39,315 bases of DNA from Aquabacterium sp. (GTDB lineage Bacteria > Pseudomonadota > Gammaproteobacteria > Burkholderiales > Burkholderiaceae_C), in assembly GCF_030652515.1 (NCBI RefSeq), contig NZ_JAUSAR010000180.1, positions 1 to 39,315 on the forward strand. Direction: 5' to 3'. Below, in pieces: positions 17,928 to 28,231 of the stretch (within the stretch, counting starts at the first letter, position 1; every line of letters begins with the position of its first letter). Position numbers and translations under genes: made by a program. The notes beneath the pieces were generated by a model. That model had not been told where the DNA came from. It made no database searches and worked only from the letters and a program-made list of their open reading frames with translations.

Positions 17928-20606
17928 TCAGGGGCTTGCGCGGACCACCGATGCGCTGAGGGCGCGCTCCAGGGTTTCAATGCAATCGCGGCGGTGCGCT
18001 TCTGAGGTGCTCGATGTGCTGCTGCCCCATGGGCTGGACCGTAGCGTGGTCAGCAGGCTTCTGGCTTGCTCTCGGACCACCGAGCGCACGTCGGCTCGGC
18101 TGCTGGCCGACCGCACCACCAGGGCGGACAGCCGATTCACGTGCTCGCGTTGCAGATTGCGCCGCCAGGGCGCGTCGTCTCCCGTGGGTGGGCTCACTGG
18201 CGCCCCCCACACCGCGTCCTTCACGCGCTGGTGCATCTCGCGCGGGGTCAGCGGCGCTTCGCGGCGGTCGCGCGTGCGGTCGATGTTGTCCAGCATGCGC
18301 TCGGCCAGTCCGTCGGCCATCAGGGAGGTCAGCACCAGGCGTTGCAATGACAGCAGCGTGTCGGCCATGGAAAAATCGGTCCGGATGCCACTGCCCTCGA
18401 CCCGCTCAAAATAGTCTGGCGCCATGCGTCGTTGCAGGGCCGGTGACAGGCTCAGGGCTTGTGGTGACAACAGCTCACGGGCGATCAGCTCCAGGGCCGC
18501 GCGTTGGGTGGCAGCGGGCAACGGGTCCAGGGGATCACGACCGCTGCCTGCCGCATTGCGCCGCGTGACCAAACCACCTACCTGGCGCAAGAGGATTTGC
18601 GACGTGCGCCCCACGTCGCGCAAGGCGTAGGTGACTCGGCGGCGAAGCAGGCTGGGGTCATCCGCCGTACTGGCTTTCTCCTGGGTCTGGCGTCCGATCA
18701 GGTCTTTGGCGATGATCAGGCGCTGGCGCGCGAAGACCACGGCATCGCGGCCCAGGTCGAAGGTCAGCGATTGCGGGTCGAGCCCCAGGTACTCGTCTTC
18801 GTCGGTGCCAAAGTCCAGTTTGTCCGACCAGGCCGGGTCGGCGCTGCGCTCGGCAATGTGCCGCAGCTCCAGCACTTCCGGGGTGCCCAAGGGCTTGTAG
18901 CCATATTCGATGGCCCAGAAATCGTAGGGCCCCAAGGTGGTTTGAAAGGCTGCGGGCGCGGGCCGACCAGGCAAGGGCAGGTTGATCGGCGCATAGTCCA
19001 TCACCGAGGCACTGTTGCCTTCGCGCAGCGTCAAGGCCGGATCAGCCAGTTGTTCGGCAGTGTGCCAGCGCGAGCCTCGAAAGTTGTGTCGCAAACCCAA
19101 GGTGTGGCCCACCTCGTGCATGGTCGTGTCTTTCAGGTAGGCCAGCACGAAGGCCTGAACGTCCGGGCTGTCCGGGTCCAGCCGACCTGACGTTGCCATC
19201 AGGTCCAGGCCATAGCCCAGTTGCTCGGCCGCTTCAGCCGCGTGTGCGCATTGGTCGTCGGTTGAGTGGGTCGATGGGGCTGCGATGATCTCGCTGCGCA
19301 AGGTGCGGATCGAGCGTGAAGACAGGCTTTCCAGCGCGATGTCCGCCTGCAGGATTTCACCGGTGCGCGGGTCCACGTGCGTGGGCCCGATGGCGCCAAA
19401 ACCGGGTTGGCTGTTGGTCATCCAGCGCACGGTGGCCCGGGCCGACCCCGAGGCCTCGTCAGCTTTGCCGGACACGGGCTCGCGTACCTGGATTGCATTG
19501 CTGATGCCAATGGCCTCAAAAGCCTTGTTCCACGCCAGGATGCCTTCGGTGATGACCGGGCGGTAGGCCAGCGGGATGTTGGGGTCGAGCTGGTAGACGA
19601 TGGGCTGAACTGGCGCCGACATGGCCGCCGCCGGGTCTTTCTTCTCCAGCCGCCAGCGGCTGATGAAGCGTTGCCGAGGGGTGCGCGCGAGATCTTGCGT
19701 GAAGTCGGCCACCGTGGTGGTGAAGTAGCCGACGCGGGGATCCGCAGCACGCGGTTTCATGGCGGTTTCCGGCAAGGACCTCAGGCTGTAGCGCACATTG
19801 ATGAACAGGCTGCGGGGGTCGGGCACAGAGGTGGGCACGCCGGGTGCTGCGCCGCCTGCTGAGCCATTGCCCGCTGCGATGGAGTTGGTGGCGAAATGGT
19901 GCAGGATGTCAAAGCTCAAATGGTCGCTTTGGGTGCGCGCCACCGACAACGCCGAATTGCGCGAATCCAGCGCATAGCTTTGCTTGTAGGCACGCTGCAG
20001 CTGCAGCACCAGCCCCAGCATGTCGTTCACCCACAAAGGGTTGGCCTCGATCAGGATGGCGCCCGTTTGGGCTTGAGGCGCACTGGCCACGCCCACGCTG
20101 GCCAGCAGGCTGGGCGAAAACGCGGCCTGAACCGCGAGCTCTTGCGGCGTGCCTTTTTGCGCCGTGTAGGCCGCGTTCATGGCCAGCAGTTGCACCTGCT
20201 GTTGAACCCGGCGGAACTCCACCCACTGGGGGCGCCCCACCTGGGCCGAGCGACTCGTGATCAGCCCGCCAAAAACGCCTGCCTCGCCAATCCCGGTGAC
20301 CACCGTGGGTGACAGGAAAAACGCGCGCCCCAGATTGGCGGGCGTCAACTCGATCCAGACCTTGTCTTGACGCTTCCATAAGGGCAGCAGGCCGTCCATG
20401 CGCTGAGCGCCCTTGATGACCGTGTCGAAGGCGGGAGCCTGCCCGGGAGGAGGCATTTGAGCAGGGGTGGCCGCCGTCGGAGGGGTCGTGGGCGTCGAGC
20501 TCCAGCCGATCAACTGAATGGCTCCGCTTTGCAAGGTGCTGCATCCGGACAAGGTCAGTGCCACGGTGGTGATGAACAAGGCGGAACGCGTGCGGTGCAG
20601 ACTCAT
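17928..20606 (-). CDS. Lipoprotein zinc-dependent metalloprotease (DUF5117/DUF4953-like)
   Basis: An 892-residue exported lipoprotein. The N-terminus is a lipoprotein signal peptide with lipobox LSGC and lipidated Cys22. A beta-rich region of about 400 residues, as in DUF5117 proteins, follows. The catalytic motif HEVGHTLGLRH (497-507), an extended HExxHxxGxxH zinc site, is followed by NFRGS. The last 250 residues are helical, as in DUF4953. The ATG at 20606 is chosen because it begins directly at the signal peptide; an upstream in-frame start at 20642 would add 12 unsuitable residues. The protein should be periplasmic or outer-membrane anchored. Substrate unknown. A strong terminator separates it from the upstream TRAP permease gene, so it is probably transcribed from its own promoter. 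Confidence 0.9.
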   Translation of the reverse strand: MSLHRTRSALFITTVALTLSGCSTLQSGAIQLIGWSSTPTTPPTAATPAQMPPPGQAPAFDTVIKGAQRMDGLLPLWKRQDKVWIELTPANLGRAFFLSPTVVTGIGEAGVFGGLITSRSAQVGRPQWVEFRRVQQQVQLLAMNAAYTAQKGTPQELAVQAAFSPSLLASVGVASAPQAQTGAILIEANPLWVNDMLGLVLQLQRAYKQSYALDSRNSALSVARTQSDHLSFDILHHFATNSIAAGNGSAGGAAPGVPTSVPDPRSLFINVRYSLRSLPETAMKPRAADPRVGYFTTTVADFTQDLARTPRQRFISRWRLEKKDPAAAMSAPVQPIVYQLDPNIPLAYRPVITEGILAWNKAFEAIGISNAIQVREPVSGKADEASGSARATVRWMTNSQPGFGAIGPTHVDPRTGEILQADIALESLSSRSIRTLRSEIIAAPSTHSTDDQCAHAAEAAEQLGYGLDLMATSGRLDPDSPDVQAFVLAYLKDTTMHEVGHTLGLRHNFRGSRWHTAEQLADPALTLREGNSASVMDYAPINLPLPGRPAPAAFQTTLGPYDFWAIEYGYKPLGTPEVLELRHIAERSADPAWSDKLDFGTDEDEYLGLDPQSLTFDLGRDAVVFARQRLIIAKDLIGRQTQEKASTADDPSLLRRRVTYALRDVGRTSQILLRQVGGLVTRRNAAGSGRDPLDPLPAATQRAALELIARELLSPQALSLSPALQRRMAPDYFERVEGSGIRTDFSMADTLLSLQRLVLTSLMADGLAERMLDNIDRTRDRREAPLTPREMHQRVKDAVWGAPVSPPTGDDAPWRRNLQREHVNRLSALVVRSASSRADVRSVVREQARSLLTTLRSSPWGSSTSSTSEAHRRDCIETLERALSASVVRASP

Positions 20607-20645
20607 GAAAAACCTGGGAATGGCATCAAGGGCCAGTATCAATAA

Positions 20646-20681
20646 AAAACCCGGCCCGTGCGAGTGCAGGGGCCGGGTTTT
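20646..20681. terminator. Bidirectional intrinsic terminator
   Basis: AAAACCCGGCCC (20646-20657) pairs perfectly with 20670-20681 around a 12-base loop, and runs of A and T flank the stem in both directions. It lies 22 bases past the stop of the TRAP permease gene on the minus strand and should end that transcript. Confidence 0.85.
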
Positions 20682-20702
20682 GTGGCGAAGTCGCCGTCGA
20701 GC

Positions 20703-22850
20703 TTATTCGGTCGGGTGTGGGAACCAGTCCTTGACGGCGGACAGTTGAGGGAAGTCCTGCACCGACAGGGGCCCGAAAGCCACGAAGCACAGGCCGATGG
20801 CCATGACCACCGGGGGCAGGATCCAACGCTCGTGGCGGCGGTAGAAACCCAGGTGCTTGACTTCGCGGTCGGCCAGACTGACCTCGGCCTCTCCGATCAC
20901 TTGGCGCGTCAGCAACTGGTTCAGTGCAACGGGGGGGGACAGGTAGCCCAGCTCAAAAGCCACCAGCACCATCATCCAGAAATGGACTGGATCAATGTTG
21001 TTGGCATAGGCGATCGGAGCCAGGGTGCCCGACACCAGCACGACAGCGCCGAACGGATCCATGATCATGCCCAGAATCACCATGGTCAAGACCAGGAAAG
21101 CCATCGCAGTCCAATGACTCTCGAACACCTGCGGGAAGTTGTTCATGACGCCCGAGCGCTCGATCACGCCACCCATCGCCAGCGACAAGGTCATCAAGGT
21201 GAGCAGGGCACCAATGTGGCCGATGGTCTCGTTGGTGGCGAAACGGATGGAGCGTTCCACCCCAGGCTGGCGATGGCTTGCGTAGTCCGGCGTGATCTCG
21301 GTCTTGCCCTTGTTGATGATCTTGTCGAAGATCAGGATGATCAACAGCATGACCGGCATGATCGTGGGTGCTGTGATTTCATTCAGCTTGGTGTCCAGCC
21401 CGTACTGGTACAGGGCGATCACGACGACCACCACACCCAAATAGGGCAGGGTGGGAATCACGGCGCGCAGGGTGCCGGGAATCGCCACGCGGAACGACTC
21501 GATCGAGGCGCGTTGCGTGCGCAACATTTGGGAGCCCAGGAAGAACAGCGTTGAGGTCAGCAGGAAGACATAGAAGCCCCAGTGGTACAAGACGTTGGTC
21601 GTCACTTCCTTGTTCAGCGCGGCGATCAGCACCACCAGCAGGCAAGGGCGCAGCACCACACCCAGCGAACCGGACATGGCCGTGGCGCCCAGCGCGAACT
21701 GACGCGAACCACCCGCAGCGCGAACCTCGTGGTAGATGATGCCGCCAGCAGCGATCACGAAAATACCCGACGCGCCCGTGTAGGCGGTGGGCAAGGCTGC
21801 GGCCAGCAGGATGATGTAGGTCAGCAACTGGGGCGACAGGCGCCACGGACGCAGCAGGTCCAAGAACAGGTCAACGATGCGGCTTTGCTTGAGCAGCATG
21901 CCCGCCAAGATGAACAGGCCCAGGTTCAGGAAGATGTTGGGCAATTCCATCAGCTGGTTGACGTAGATGGCCAGGCCCGAGGGGTGGTTGTTCAGCAAAA
22001 AGTACACGCCCGCGTTGATGCCCATGTACGCATACAGCGGGGTGGCCAGGAAGGCCGCACCCCAGGTGCCATCGCCATGCTCCGACTTCACCGGCATCAC
22101 GATGCGCTTGAGGTTGATCAGCAGGATGGCGGCAGTGAAGGCCATCCACACATAGTGCAGCAGCGGGTGTTCGACCGGCACGCCGGACCCTTGCAGGATC
22201 TGGTAATAGCTGACACACGAGTACAGCAGCAATCCGGCCGCAATGGCTTGGGCGATGGATTGCACCAGGTAGTCCCGGGTGTAGTGGCCAGGACGGATGC
22301 CGATGTGGTGGAACCCCAGTGTGGTGGTGATGGCGGCGATGGACAGCATCAGCAACAGAATCAGGGGTCGGTTCTCGGTGCCTATTTGAAACAGGCCGAA
22401 GAAGCTGGTCTCGATGGTGCGGTAAATCTTGACCTGGGTGGTCTGGTGCTCTTGCACGCGGCGATACAGATCGTGCTTGGCCTTGCAGATCTCGATGGCC
22501 TGCTCCATTGAGCGGCGTGCCACGGCCGGATCTTGGGGGGCTTGCTCGCCGAAGAGGTCATCGACGTCGTCGCTACTGCCTACCTTGGTTGCGGCTTGCT
22601 TTTGAAGCGCGGCCTCAATGTCTTGATTGGCATCGCAGCTGGGCTTGGTTGGCTCAGCCCGCAACATGAAGTACTGCACTTGCGCTGAGGGATCGCCGAA
22701 CATGGACTCACCCAGTCGCAACAACTGTCCATGCACCATTTCGCCGGTGCCAATGATCAAGGTCAGCAGCAGCAGTGCAAACACCGGTAGGCTGGAGAAC
22801 CATTCCAGCGGGGAACGCCCCAGGATTTGTCGAGAGTTAGAAGTGATCAT
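20703..22850 (-). CDS. TRAP-type transporter, large fused permease subunit
   Basis: A 715-residue inner-membrane protein. One hydrophobic helix (about 20-42) is followed by a soluble acidic stretch (about 50-160, including DDVDDLFGEQ). Three more helices (about 165-265) follow, so the first part could be an inserted DctQ-like small subunit of four helices. The remaining 430 residues are a DctM-like domain with many helices, including AYTGASGIFVIAAGGIIYHEV, of which the core is TGASGIFVIAAGG, and MDPFGAVVLVSGTLAPIAY, core DPFGAVVLVSG. TRAP transporters take up organic acids using ion gradients and a periplasmic receptor. The receptor gene and a lipoprotein gene are upstream on the same strand. 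A strong terminator follows. Substrate unknown; the fusion is my inference from helix count. Confidence 0.82.
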   Translation of the reverse strand: MITSNSRQILGRSPLEWFSSLPVFALLLLTLIIGTGEMVHGQLLRLGESMFGDPSAQVQYFMLRAEPTKPSCDANQDIEAALQKQAATKVGSSDDVDDLFGEQAPQDPAVARRSMEQAIEICKAKHDLYRRVQEHQTTQVKIYRTIETSFFGLFQIGTENRPLILLLMLSIAAITTTLGFHHIGIRPGHYTRDYLVQSIAQAIAAGLLLYSCVSYYQILQGSGVPVEHPLLHYVWMAFTAAILLINLKRIVMPVKSEHGDGTWGAAFLATPLYAYMGINAGVYFLLNNHPSGLAIYVNQLMELPNIFLNLGLFILAGMLLKQSRIVDLFLDLLRPWRLSPQLLTYIILLAAALPTAYTGASGIFVIAAGGIIYHEVRAAGGSRQFALGATAMSGSLGVVLRPCLLVVLIAALNKEVTTNVLYHWGFYVFLLTSTLFFLGSQMLRTQRASIESFRVAIPGTLRAVIPTLPYLGVVVVVIALYQYGLDTKLNEITAPTIMPVMLLIILIFDKIINKGKTEITPDYASHRQPGVERSIRFATNETIGHIGALLTLMTLSLAMGGVIERSGVMNNFPQVFESHWTAMAFLVLTMVILGMIMDPFGAVVLVSGTLAPIAYANNIDPVHFWMMVLVAFELGYLSPPVALNQLLTRQVIGEAEVSLADREVKHLGFYRRHERWILPPVVMAIGLCFVAFGPLSVQDFPQLSAVKDWFPHPTE

Positions 22851-22895
22851 GATCGCTCAGTTGGTGCATCGCAGCAAAATGCGTCCACCAGTAGG

Positions 22896-22926
22896 AAAAA
22901 GGGGGCTTTGGGCCCCCGGTTTTTTT
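22896..22926 (-). terminator. Intercistronic terminator/attenuator between receptor and permease genes
   Basis: GGGGGC (22901-22906) and GCCCCC (22912-22917) form a hairpin; on the minus strand it is followed by five Ts, and on the plus strand by seven Ts. It stands about 40 bases past the receptor stop and 50 bases before the permease ATG. Partial termination here would give more receptor than permease, the usual need of a binding-protein transporter. Confidence 0.65.
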
Positions 22927-22959
22927 GGCTTGAAGTCAGGCCGTCATGTGGCCTGAGCT

Positions 22960-24012
22960 TTACTTCCAGTCTTCTTCTGATTTGGTCGCGCATTCAGGGT
23001 CTGCAGGGTTCACGCTGCAACGAATGCGTTTGATGATTTTCAACCCCCGTTTGTCATACATGCCCTTCTGAGCGATGTCGATGCGTGACTCGCGCAGCAT
23101 CAGGGTGTACTTGTAGGCATTTTCGGAACTCAGCTCCATCCAGGTCGAGGGCGGGATGCTGGCGTCGGATTGCTTGACCAGTTGCAAGGCGCGGTCGAAT
23201 TGGGTCAGCCAGTAGTCGCGTGACTGGTCTCCAAAACCCTCTGGGAACTTGGTCTTGTTCAGGATGACCTGGTAGGTCAGGATCAGGATCGGGAAGCGCA
23301 CCATGGCGCCGTTCTTGCCGATGCCCTTGTGCAGTTCCAGTGGCTTGTAGGCCAGGGTGGGCGCGGCGATGAAGTCCACCGAGCCGTTGTTGAACTTCGA
23401 CGAGAAGTTCATGATGTCGGCCGACACGGGTTGCGCGCCGATCTTCTGGATCATCACGGCCTGGGCCTTGTCGTAATCGAACGACGCGATGCGCTTGCCC
23501 GCCAATGCTTCCACCGTGTTCAGCTTGCGGTCGTTGACGACTGGGTAGGCCGCGCCCAGGGGGATCACACCACCGACTTCGTAGTTGCCATCGATCATCA
23601 GCTTGCCAGCCTTGGGATCGGAGAAGGTTTGCACGATGCGGCGCACCACTTCGTAGCTGGCGGTCATGTCGATCTTGCCATCCTTGACGATGGTGGTGGC
23701 CCCCAGCGAGTCAATCGCACCGGCCACTGGGTTGAACTGACGAGTGCGGAATGCCGTGGCAATCAGGCCATCGCATTGGCCCGTGCGGAAATCTTCGGTC
23801 GCGACACGTTCGTCGGTGTAGCCCTTGAGCTCAATCGACACGCCGTGTCGTTGAGCTCCGATCACGTAGTCCTTGGCCATGCTGAAGAGGTCACCTGAGG
23901 CGCCCAACAGGTCATACACGCAGATCCGTTGGGCGGCCTGTGCTGTTGACATTGCGCTCAACGCCAAAACGGCAGCGGCGCTGATCTTGCTCATGGTCTT
24001 GACCATCTTCAT
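22960..24012 (-). CDS. Putative periplasmic solute-binding protein of a TRAP-like system (DUF6091-like)
   Basis: A 350-residue secreted protein with a Sec signal peptide that ends near AQA (residues 24-26). The mature part contains ICVYDLLGASGD, FRTGQCDGLIATAFRTRQFN and GSVDFIAAPTLAYKPLEL, which resemble periplasmic binding folds of the TRAP receptor type without being DctP. I recall this family as DUF6091, annotated as putative solute-binding proteins and found beside large TRAP permeases. An AGGAGA ribosome site lies six bases before the ATG. Mature-protein cysteines (for example near both ends, ICVYD and IRCSVNPADPEC) could form disulfides. It should deliver a ligand to the permease encoded next. 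The ligand is unknown. Confidence 0.8.
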   Translation of the reverse strand: MKMVKTMSKISAAAVLALSAMSTAQAAQRICVYDLLGASGDLFSMAKDYVIGAQRHGVSIELKGYTDERVATEDFRTGQCDGLIATAFRTRQFNPVAGAIDSLGATTIVKDGKIDMTASYEVVRRIVQTFSDPKAGKLMIDGNYEVGGVIPLGAAYPVVNDRKLNTVEALAGKRIASFDYDKAQAVMIQKIGAQPVSADIMNFSSKFNNGSVDFIAAPTLAYKPLELHKGIGKNGAMVRFPILILTYQVILNKTKFPEGFGDQSRDYWLTQFDRALQLVKQSDASIPPSTWMELSSENAYKYTLMLRESRIDIAQKGMYDKRGLKIIKRIRCSVNPADPECATKSEEDWK

Positions 24013-24205
24013 GAAGTCTCCTAGGTACCAGAAAAAACATGCGCCGATGGTGGATCGGCGCCAACTACGCTTTGTTTTTCAGTGCGTAAAAATCTGACCA
24101 CGGCTGTGCGCGTGATCGTTAACTTTGTAACTATAGCCGCCCAAATGCCCCCTCAGGTAAACCCCGCCCCCCGCCCACGGGGGAAGGAGTTTCCCTAGTA
24201 AATTC

Positions 24206-24222
24206 AATGCGTTAAACGCATT
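24206..24222 (-). other. Small hairpin at the stop of the TRAP-locus lipoprotein gene
   Basis: AATGCG and CGCATT pair around TTAAA, overlapping the first base beyond the coding sequence and the stop codon region. No T run follows on the minus strand, so termination is doubtful; it may protect the 3' end or do nothing. A second, GC-rich hairpin (CCCCCG/CGGGGG) is present near 24165-24185. Confidence 0.25.
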
Positions 24223-25250
24223 TATTTGAGGAAGCTGTCGGCATCGATGGCAGGGCCGCTGGCCTTGTCATCCCAGAACTTGCCCAGGCTGTTGATGGGG
24301 GTGCGCGAGCCCGTGTTCTGAGTCCACATGCGGTCAGAGATGATGATCATCTGGGCTTCGGCAATCGAGTCCACCAGGCGGTAATCGGTGTTGACCTTGA
24401 AGTTCTCGATGGTGGCAAAACGCTTGATGGCAGCACGCACGGCAGCCGTGTCATCAGCCGATTGCGCGGCAATGGCGGCCATCACATGAGGCAGGCGCAC
24501 GCCGGCTTGTTCGCCAATGGTCATGTTGGTTTCAAAGGTGCCCTTGACGTCCTTGCCGTCAGCGCCGCCAGGGATGATGCTCCACAGCGCGGCGCGCAAG
24601 GCTTGGGGGGCGCCCCACCACTTCTTGTTGTCCAGGCAGGTCATGGCGAATTCAACCTGAGGGGGGATGTCCAGCGAGACGCCCACGGCTTGTTGTGCAC
24701 CCATGTCGCTTTGAACGGCTTGCACGCCAGAGACCGAGCCCAGCAGGTAGACCATTTCATCAAAGTCGCGCTTGAACTTCGGGCAGTTCTTGCCGTACTT
24801 GAAGAAGTATTTTTGTTCAAGCTTGGTGCGCATGCGCTCGAACGAGGTGACCTGACGGTGTGCCGACAAGGCCATCAGGCGCTTTTGAGCAATGCGGGCA
24901 TCCTGGGCTTCGTCAGAGCGCTTTTCGCGCGATGCGCGGATGTAGCGCAACTCTTCTTCGATGGCCCGGGCGTCGGAGCACACAGCGGCCGATTGCAACA
25001 TCACGGTTTCCATCAGCGACGGGTCGCCGTAGAAGTTGCGGGCGGCGCCCACCAGCGGGCCGTTGGCCAGCGCGAAGGTGCAGCCCATGTCCACGTCGCC
25101 GAGCTTGAGCGTTGGCGGCGTGAAGCCTTCTTCCAGGATGTTCAGCGTGACGCCACTGGTACCCGACTCCAGCAAGGCGCATCCGCTCATGGTCAAGGTG
25201 GAAAGAGCCACCACGGAGGCGGTGAGGATTCGGGTCATCCGAGGAATCAT
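24222..25250 (-). CDS. Lipoprotein of the TRAP-like transport locus (TatT-like candidate)
   Basis: A 342-residue lipoprotein: signal peptide with lipobox MSGC and lipidated Cys24. The mature part is largely helical and charged, with blocks such as VDMGCTFALANGPLV, IEEELRYIRASREKRS and DARIAQKRLMALSAHRQ. I do not recognise a named domain with certainty. Its position, upstream of and co-directional with the binding protein and permease, and its helical character suggest an accessory lipoprotein comparable to TatT of TRAP systems; this is inference only. ATG 25250 has GGAG eight bases upstream. An internal ATG at 25238 would also keep the signal peptide. The following gene is 209 bases away, so a separate promoter for the receptor is possible. 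Confidence 0.75.
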   Translation of the reverse strand: MIPRMTRILTASVVALSTLTMSGCALLESGTSGVTLNILEEGFTPPTLKLGDVDMGCTFALANGPLVGAARNFYGDPSLMETVMLQSAAVCSDARAIEEELRYIRASREKRSDEAQDARIAQKRLMALSAHRQVTSFERMRTKLEQKYFFKYGKNCPKFKRDFDEMVYLLGSVSGVQAVQSDMGAQQAVGVSLDIPPQVEFAMTCLDNKKWWGAPQALRAALWSIIPGGADGKDVKGTFETNMTIGEQAGVRLPHVMAAIAAQSADDTAAVRAAIKRFATIENFKVNTDYRLVDSIAEAQMIIISDRMWTQNTGSRTPINSLGKFWDDKASGPAIDADSFLK

Positions 25251-25382
25251 TGAGGGGTCTCCAGAGGGTGTTTTTCAGGGGCGCGACAAGTCGCCAACTA
25301 CTCCACGAAATTCTAGCCCCCTAGCTTCATGCGGCGACGACGTAAACCCTAGGGATGACCCCTGCCTTGCGGGCGAATCGCC

Positions 25383-25410
25383 AAAAAAAAGCCCGCGTGA
25401 AAGCGGGCTT
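25383..25410 (-). terminator. Intrinsic terminator of ettA
   Basis: AAGCCCGC (25389-25396) pairs with GCGGGCTT (25403-25410) around a six-base loop. On the minus strand the stem is followed by eight Ts. It lies 21 bases past the ettA stop. Confidence 0.85.
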
Positions 25411-25430
25411 GAGATTGGTCAACGCGGTGA

Positions 25431-27095
<1,665 letters not shown>

Positions 27096-27187
27096 GGAAT
27101 GCTCGCTTTGCGAGTTACTTTCGTCAAACCGTGTAGCTTAAGGCAATGCAGGCCTTTCCTGGTCCGCAATCCGATGTTCTGCACTTT

Positions 27188-27550
27188 TCAAGGCGGCCAG
27201 GGGGGCAATTGGCCGGTTTGAACCAGGCGATCCATCCAGCCGCAGACGTGGGCCATGGTGCTGTCCAGTGCCCATTGTTTGCGTCGCGCCGTGGCGCCCC
27301 TGACCAGTTCGATGCTGGATTGGGGCAATTTGAGCTCGGTGGCCAACCAGCGCCGCAAGGCGTCATTGGCGGCGCCATCCACCGGTGGTGCGGCCAGGCG
27401 CACGCGCAAGGCGCCATCGTGCCAGCCCACCACCTCGGTGCGTTTGGCGTTGGGCGAAACGCTCAAGTCGATGATGAGGCGTTGGCGTGGGGCTTTGCCT
27501 TCCAGTCTCAGGCAGGGCCAGGCGGCCGGGATGTGGGGATCATTTTTCAT
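27188..27550 (-). CDS. DUF167 (YggU) family protein
   Basis: A 120-residue small cytoplasmic protein. The family motif is recognisable: LSVSPNAKRTEVVG, then LRVRLAAPPVDGAANDAL and LVRGATARRKQW. Structures of homologues show an alpha/beta fold; the biochemical role is not established. The N-terminal 20 residues and the C-terminal 25 are somewhat longer than the core. It lies between ettA (92 bases downstream) and the H1-like gene upstream, with a terminator before it, so it is probably transcribed on its own or with ettA. Confidence 0.9.
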   Translation of the reverse strand: MKNDPHIPAAWPCLRLEGKAPRQRLIIDLSVSPNAKRTEVVGWHDGALRVRLAAPPVDGAANDALRRWLATELKLPQSSIELVRGATARRKQWALDSTMAHVCGWMDRLVQTGQLPPWPP

Positions 27551-27561
27551 CGGGCAAAGAA

Positions 27562-27583
27562 AAGCCCGGCCGGAGCCGGGCTT
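27562..27583 (-). terminator. Intrinsic terminator of the H1-like gene
   Basis: AAGCCCGGC (27562-27570) pairs with GCCGGGCTT (27575-27583) around CGGA. On the minus strand it is followed by a short T-rich stretch (TTTCTTT). It lies about 50 bases past the stop of the H1-like gene and just before the DUF167 ATG. Confidence 0.7.
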
Positions 27584-27632
27584 GAAAGGCGAAAGGCTGT
27601 TGCCATCCGCCAGTTCAACCTTGCGGCTGAAC

Positions 27633-28097
27633 TCAGGGCTTGTTGCCAGTCGGGAAGGGCCACGCGGCTTGAGGGCTCAGCGTGGTCTTCGCGGCAGGCT
27701 TGGCCGAAGCGGGCTTTTTGGCCGCAGGGGCAGGCTTGGCAGGGGCAGGCTTTTTGGCAGCAGCTTTTTTGGCAGCTGGCTTCTTGGCAGCGGGGGCTGC
27801 CTTTTTAGCGGGAGCTGCCTTCTTCACTGCGGCCTTCTTGGCCGGCGCTGCCTTTTTGGCGGGCGCCTTTTTAGCTGCTGCTTTTTTAGCAGGAGCTGCC
27901 TTCTTCACAGCGGCCTTCTTGGCCGGTGCTGCCTTCTTCACTGCTGCTTTTTTAGCAGGAGCTGCCTTCTTGACAGCGGCTTTCTTGGCCGGTGCTGCCT
28001 TCTTCACAGCGACTTTCTTGGCCGGAGCGGCCTTCTTCACGGCGGCCTTCTTGGCCGGGGCTGCCTTCTTAGGTGCCACTTTTTTCGCAGTTGCCAT
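27633..28097 (-). CDS. Histone H1-like DNA-binding protein with Lys/Ala/Pro repeats
   Basis: A 154-residue, extremely basic, low-complexity protein. After MATAKKVAPK it is built from units such as KKAAPAKKAAV and KKAAPAKKAAA, then a more irregular KPAPAKPAPAAKK stretch, and closes with a distinct tail TTLSPQAAWPFPTGNKP. This resembles the C-terminal domain of eukaryotic H1 and bacterial AlgP or Hc1/Hc2-like proteins that bind DNA non-specifically. ATG 28097 is chosen because AGGAGA stands seven bases upstream; the open frame extends to 28166 without support. Repeat number may vary between strains by recombination. The conserved non-repetitive tail implies a separate function, perhaps a contact or a targeting signal. 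Confidence 0.9.
   Translation of the reverse strand: MATAKKVAPKKAAPAKKAAVKKAAPAKKVAVKKAAPAKKAAVKKAAPAKKAAVKKAAPAKKAAVKKAAPAKKAAAKKAPAKKAAPAKKAAVKKAAPAKKAAPAAKKPAAKKAAAKKPAPAKPAPAAKKPASAKPAAKTTLSPQAAWPFPTGNKP
27700..28085 (-). repeat. Imperfect tandem coding repeats in the H1-like gene
   Basis: Recurring blocks of about 21-33 bases, each coding for a KKAA(P/V)-type unit, run through the gene. Spacing is a multiple of three, so gain or loss of units would preserve the frame. Synonymous differences between units show they are not a recent expansion. Confidence 0.8.
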
Positions 28098-28153
28098 ACG
28101 GATCTCCTTGATCAAGTTGCAAAGAGCACTGCACCGCTGAATGCGGTACAGCG

Positions 28154-28199
28154 ATTCATCACCCAACGCCCCCTAGGATCTGAGCGCGGTGTGATGAAT
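28154..28199. repeat. Spaced inverted repeat between nrdB and the H1-like gene
   Basis: ATTCATCAC (28154-28162) and GTGATGAAT (28191-28199) are perfect complements separated by 28 bases. They lie between the nrdB stop and the H1-like ATG, so they could be a regulator site for the H1-like gene or a long-loop 3' structure of nrdB. No T run follows. Confidence 0.45.
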
Positions 28200-28231
28200 G
28201 GGGTACGCCGGTGCGGTGCTCTGGGCAAGGA

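Noticed and set aside
24165..24185. GC hairpin as a terminator for the TRAP-locus lipoprotein gene
   Set aside because: The stem is short and no T run follows on the minus strand.
27700..28085. CRISPR-like or non-coding tandem array
   Set aside because: Units keep a single reading frame with a ribosome site and a stop and encode a Lys/Ala-rich H1-like protein; no unique spacers are present.
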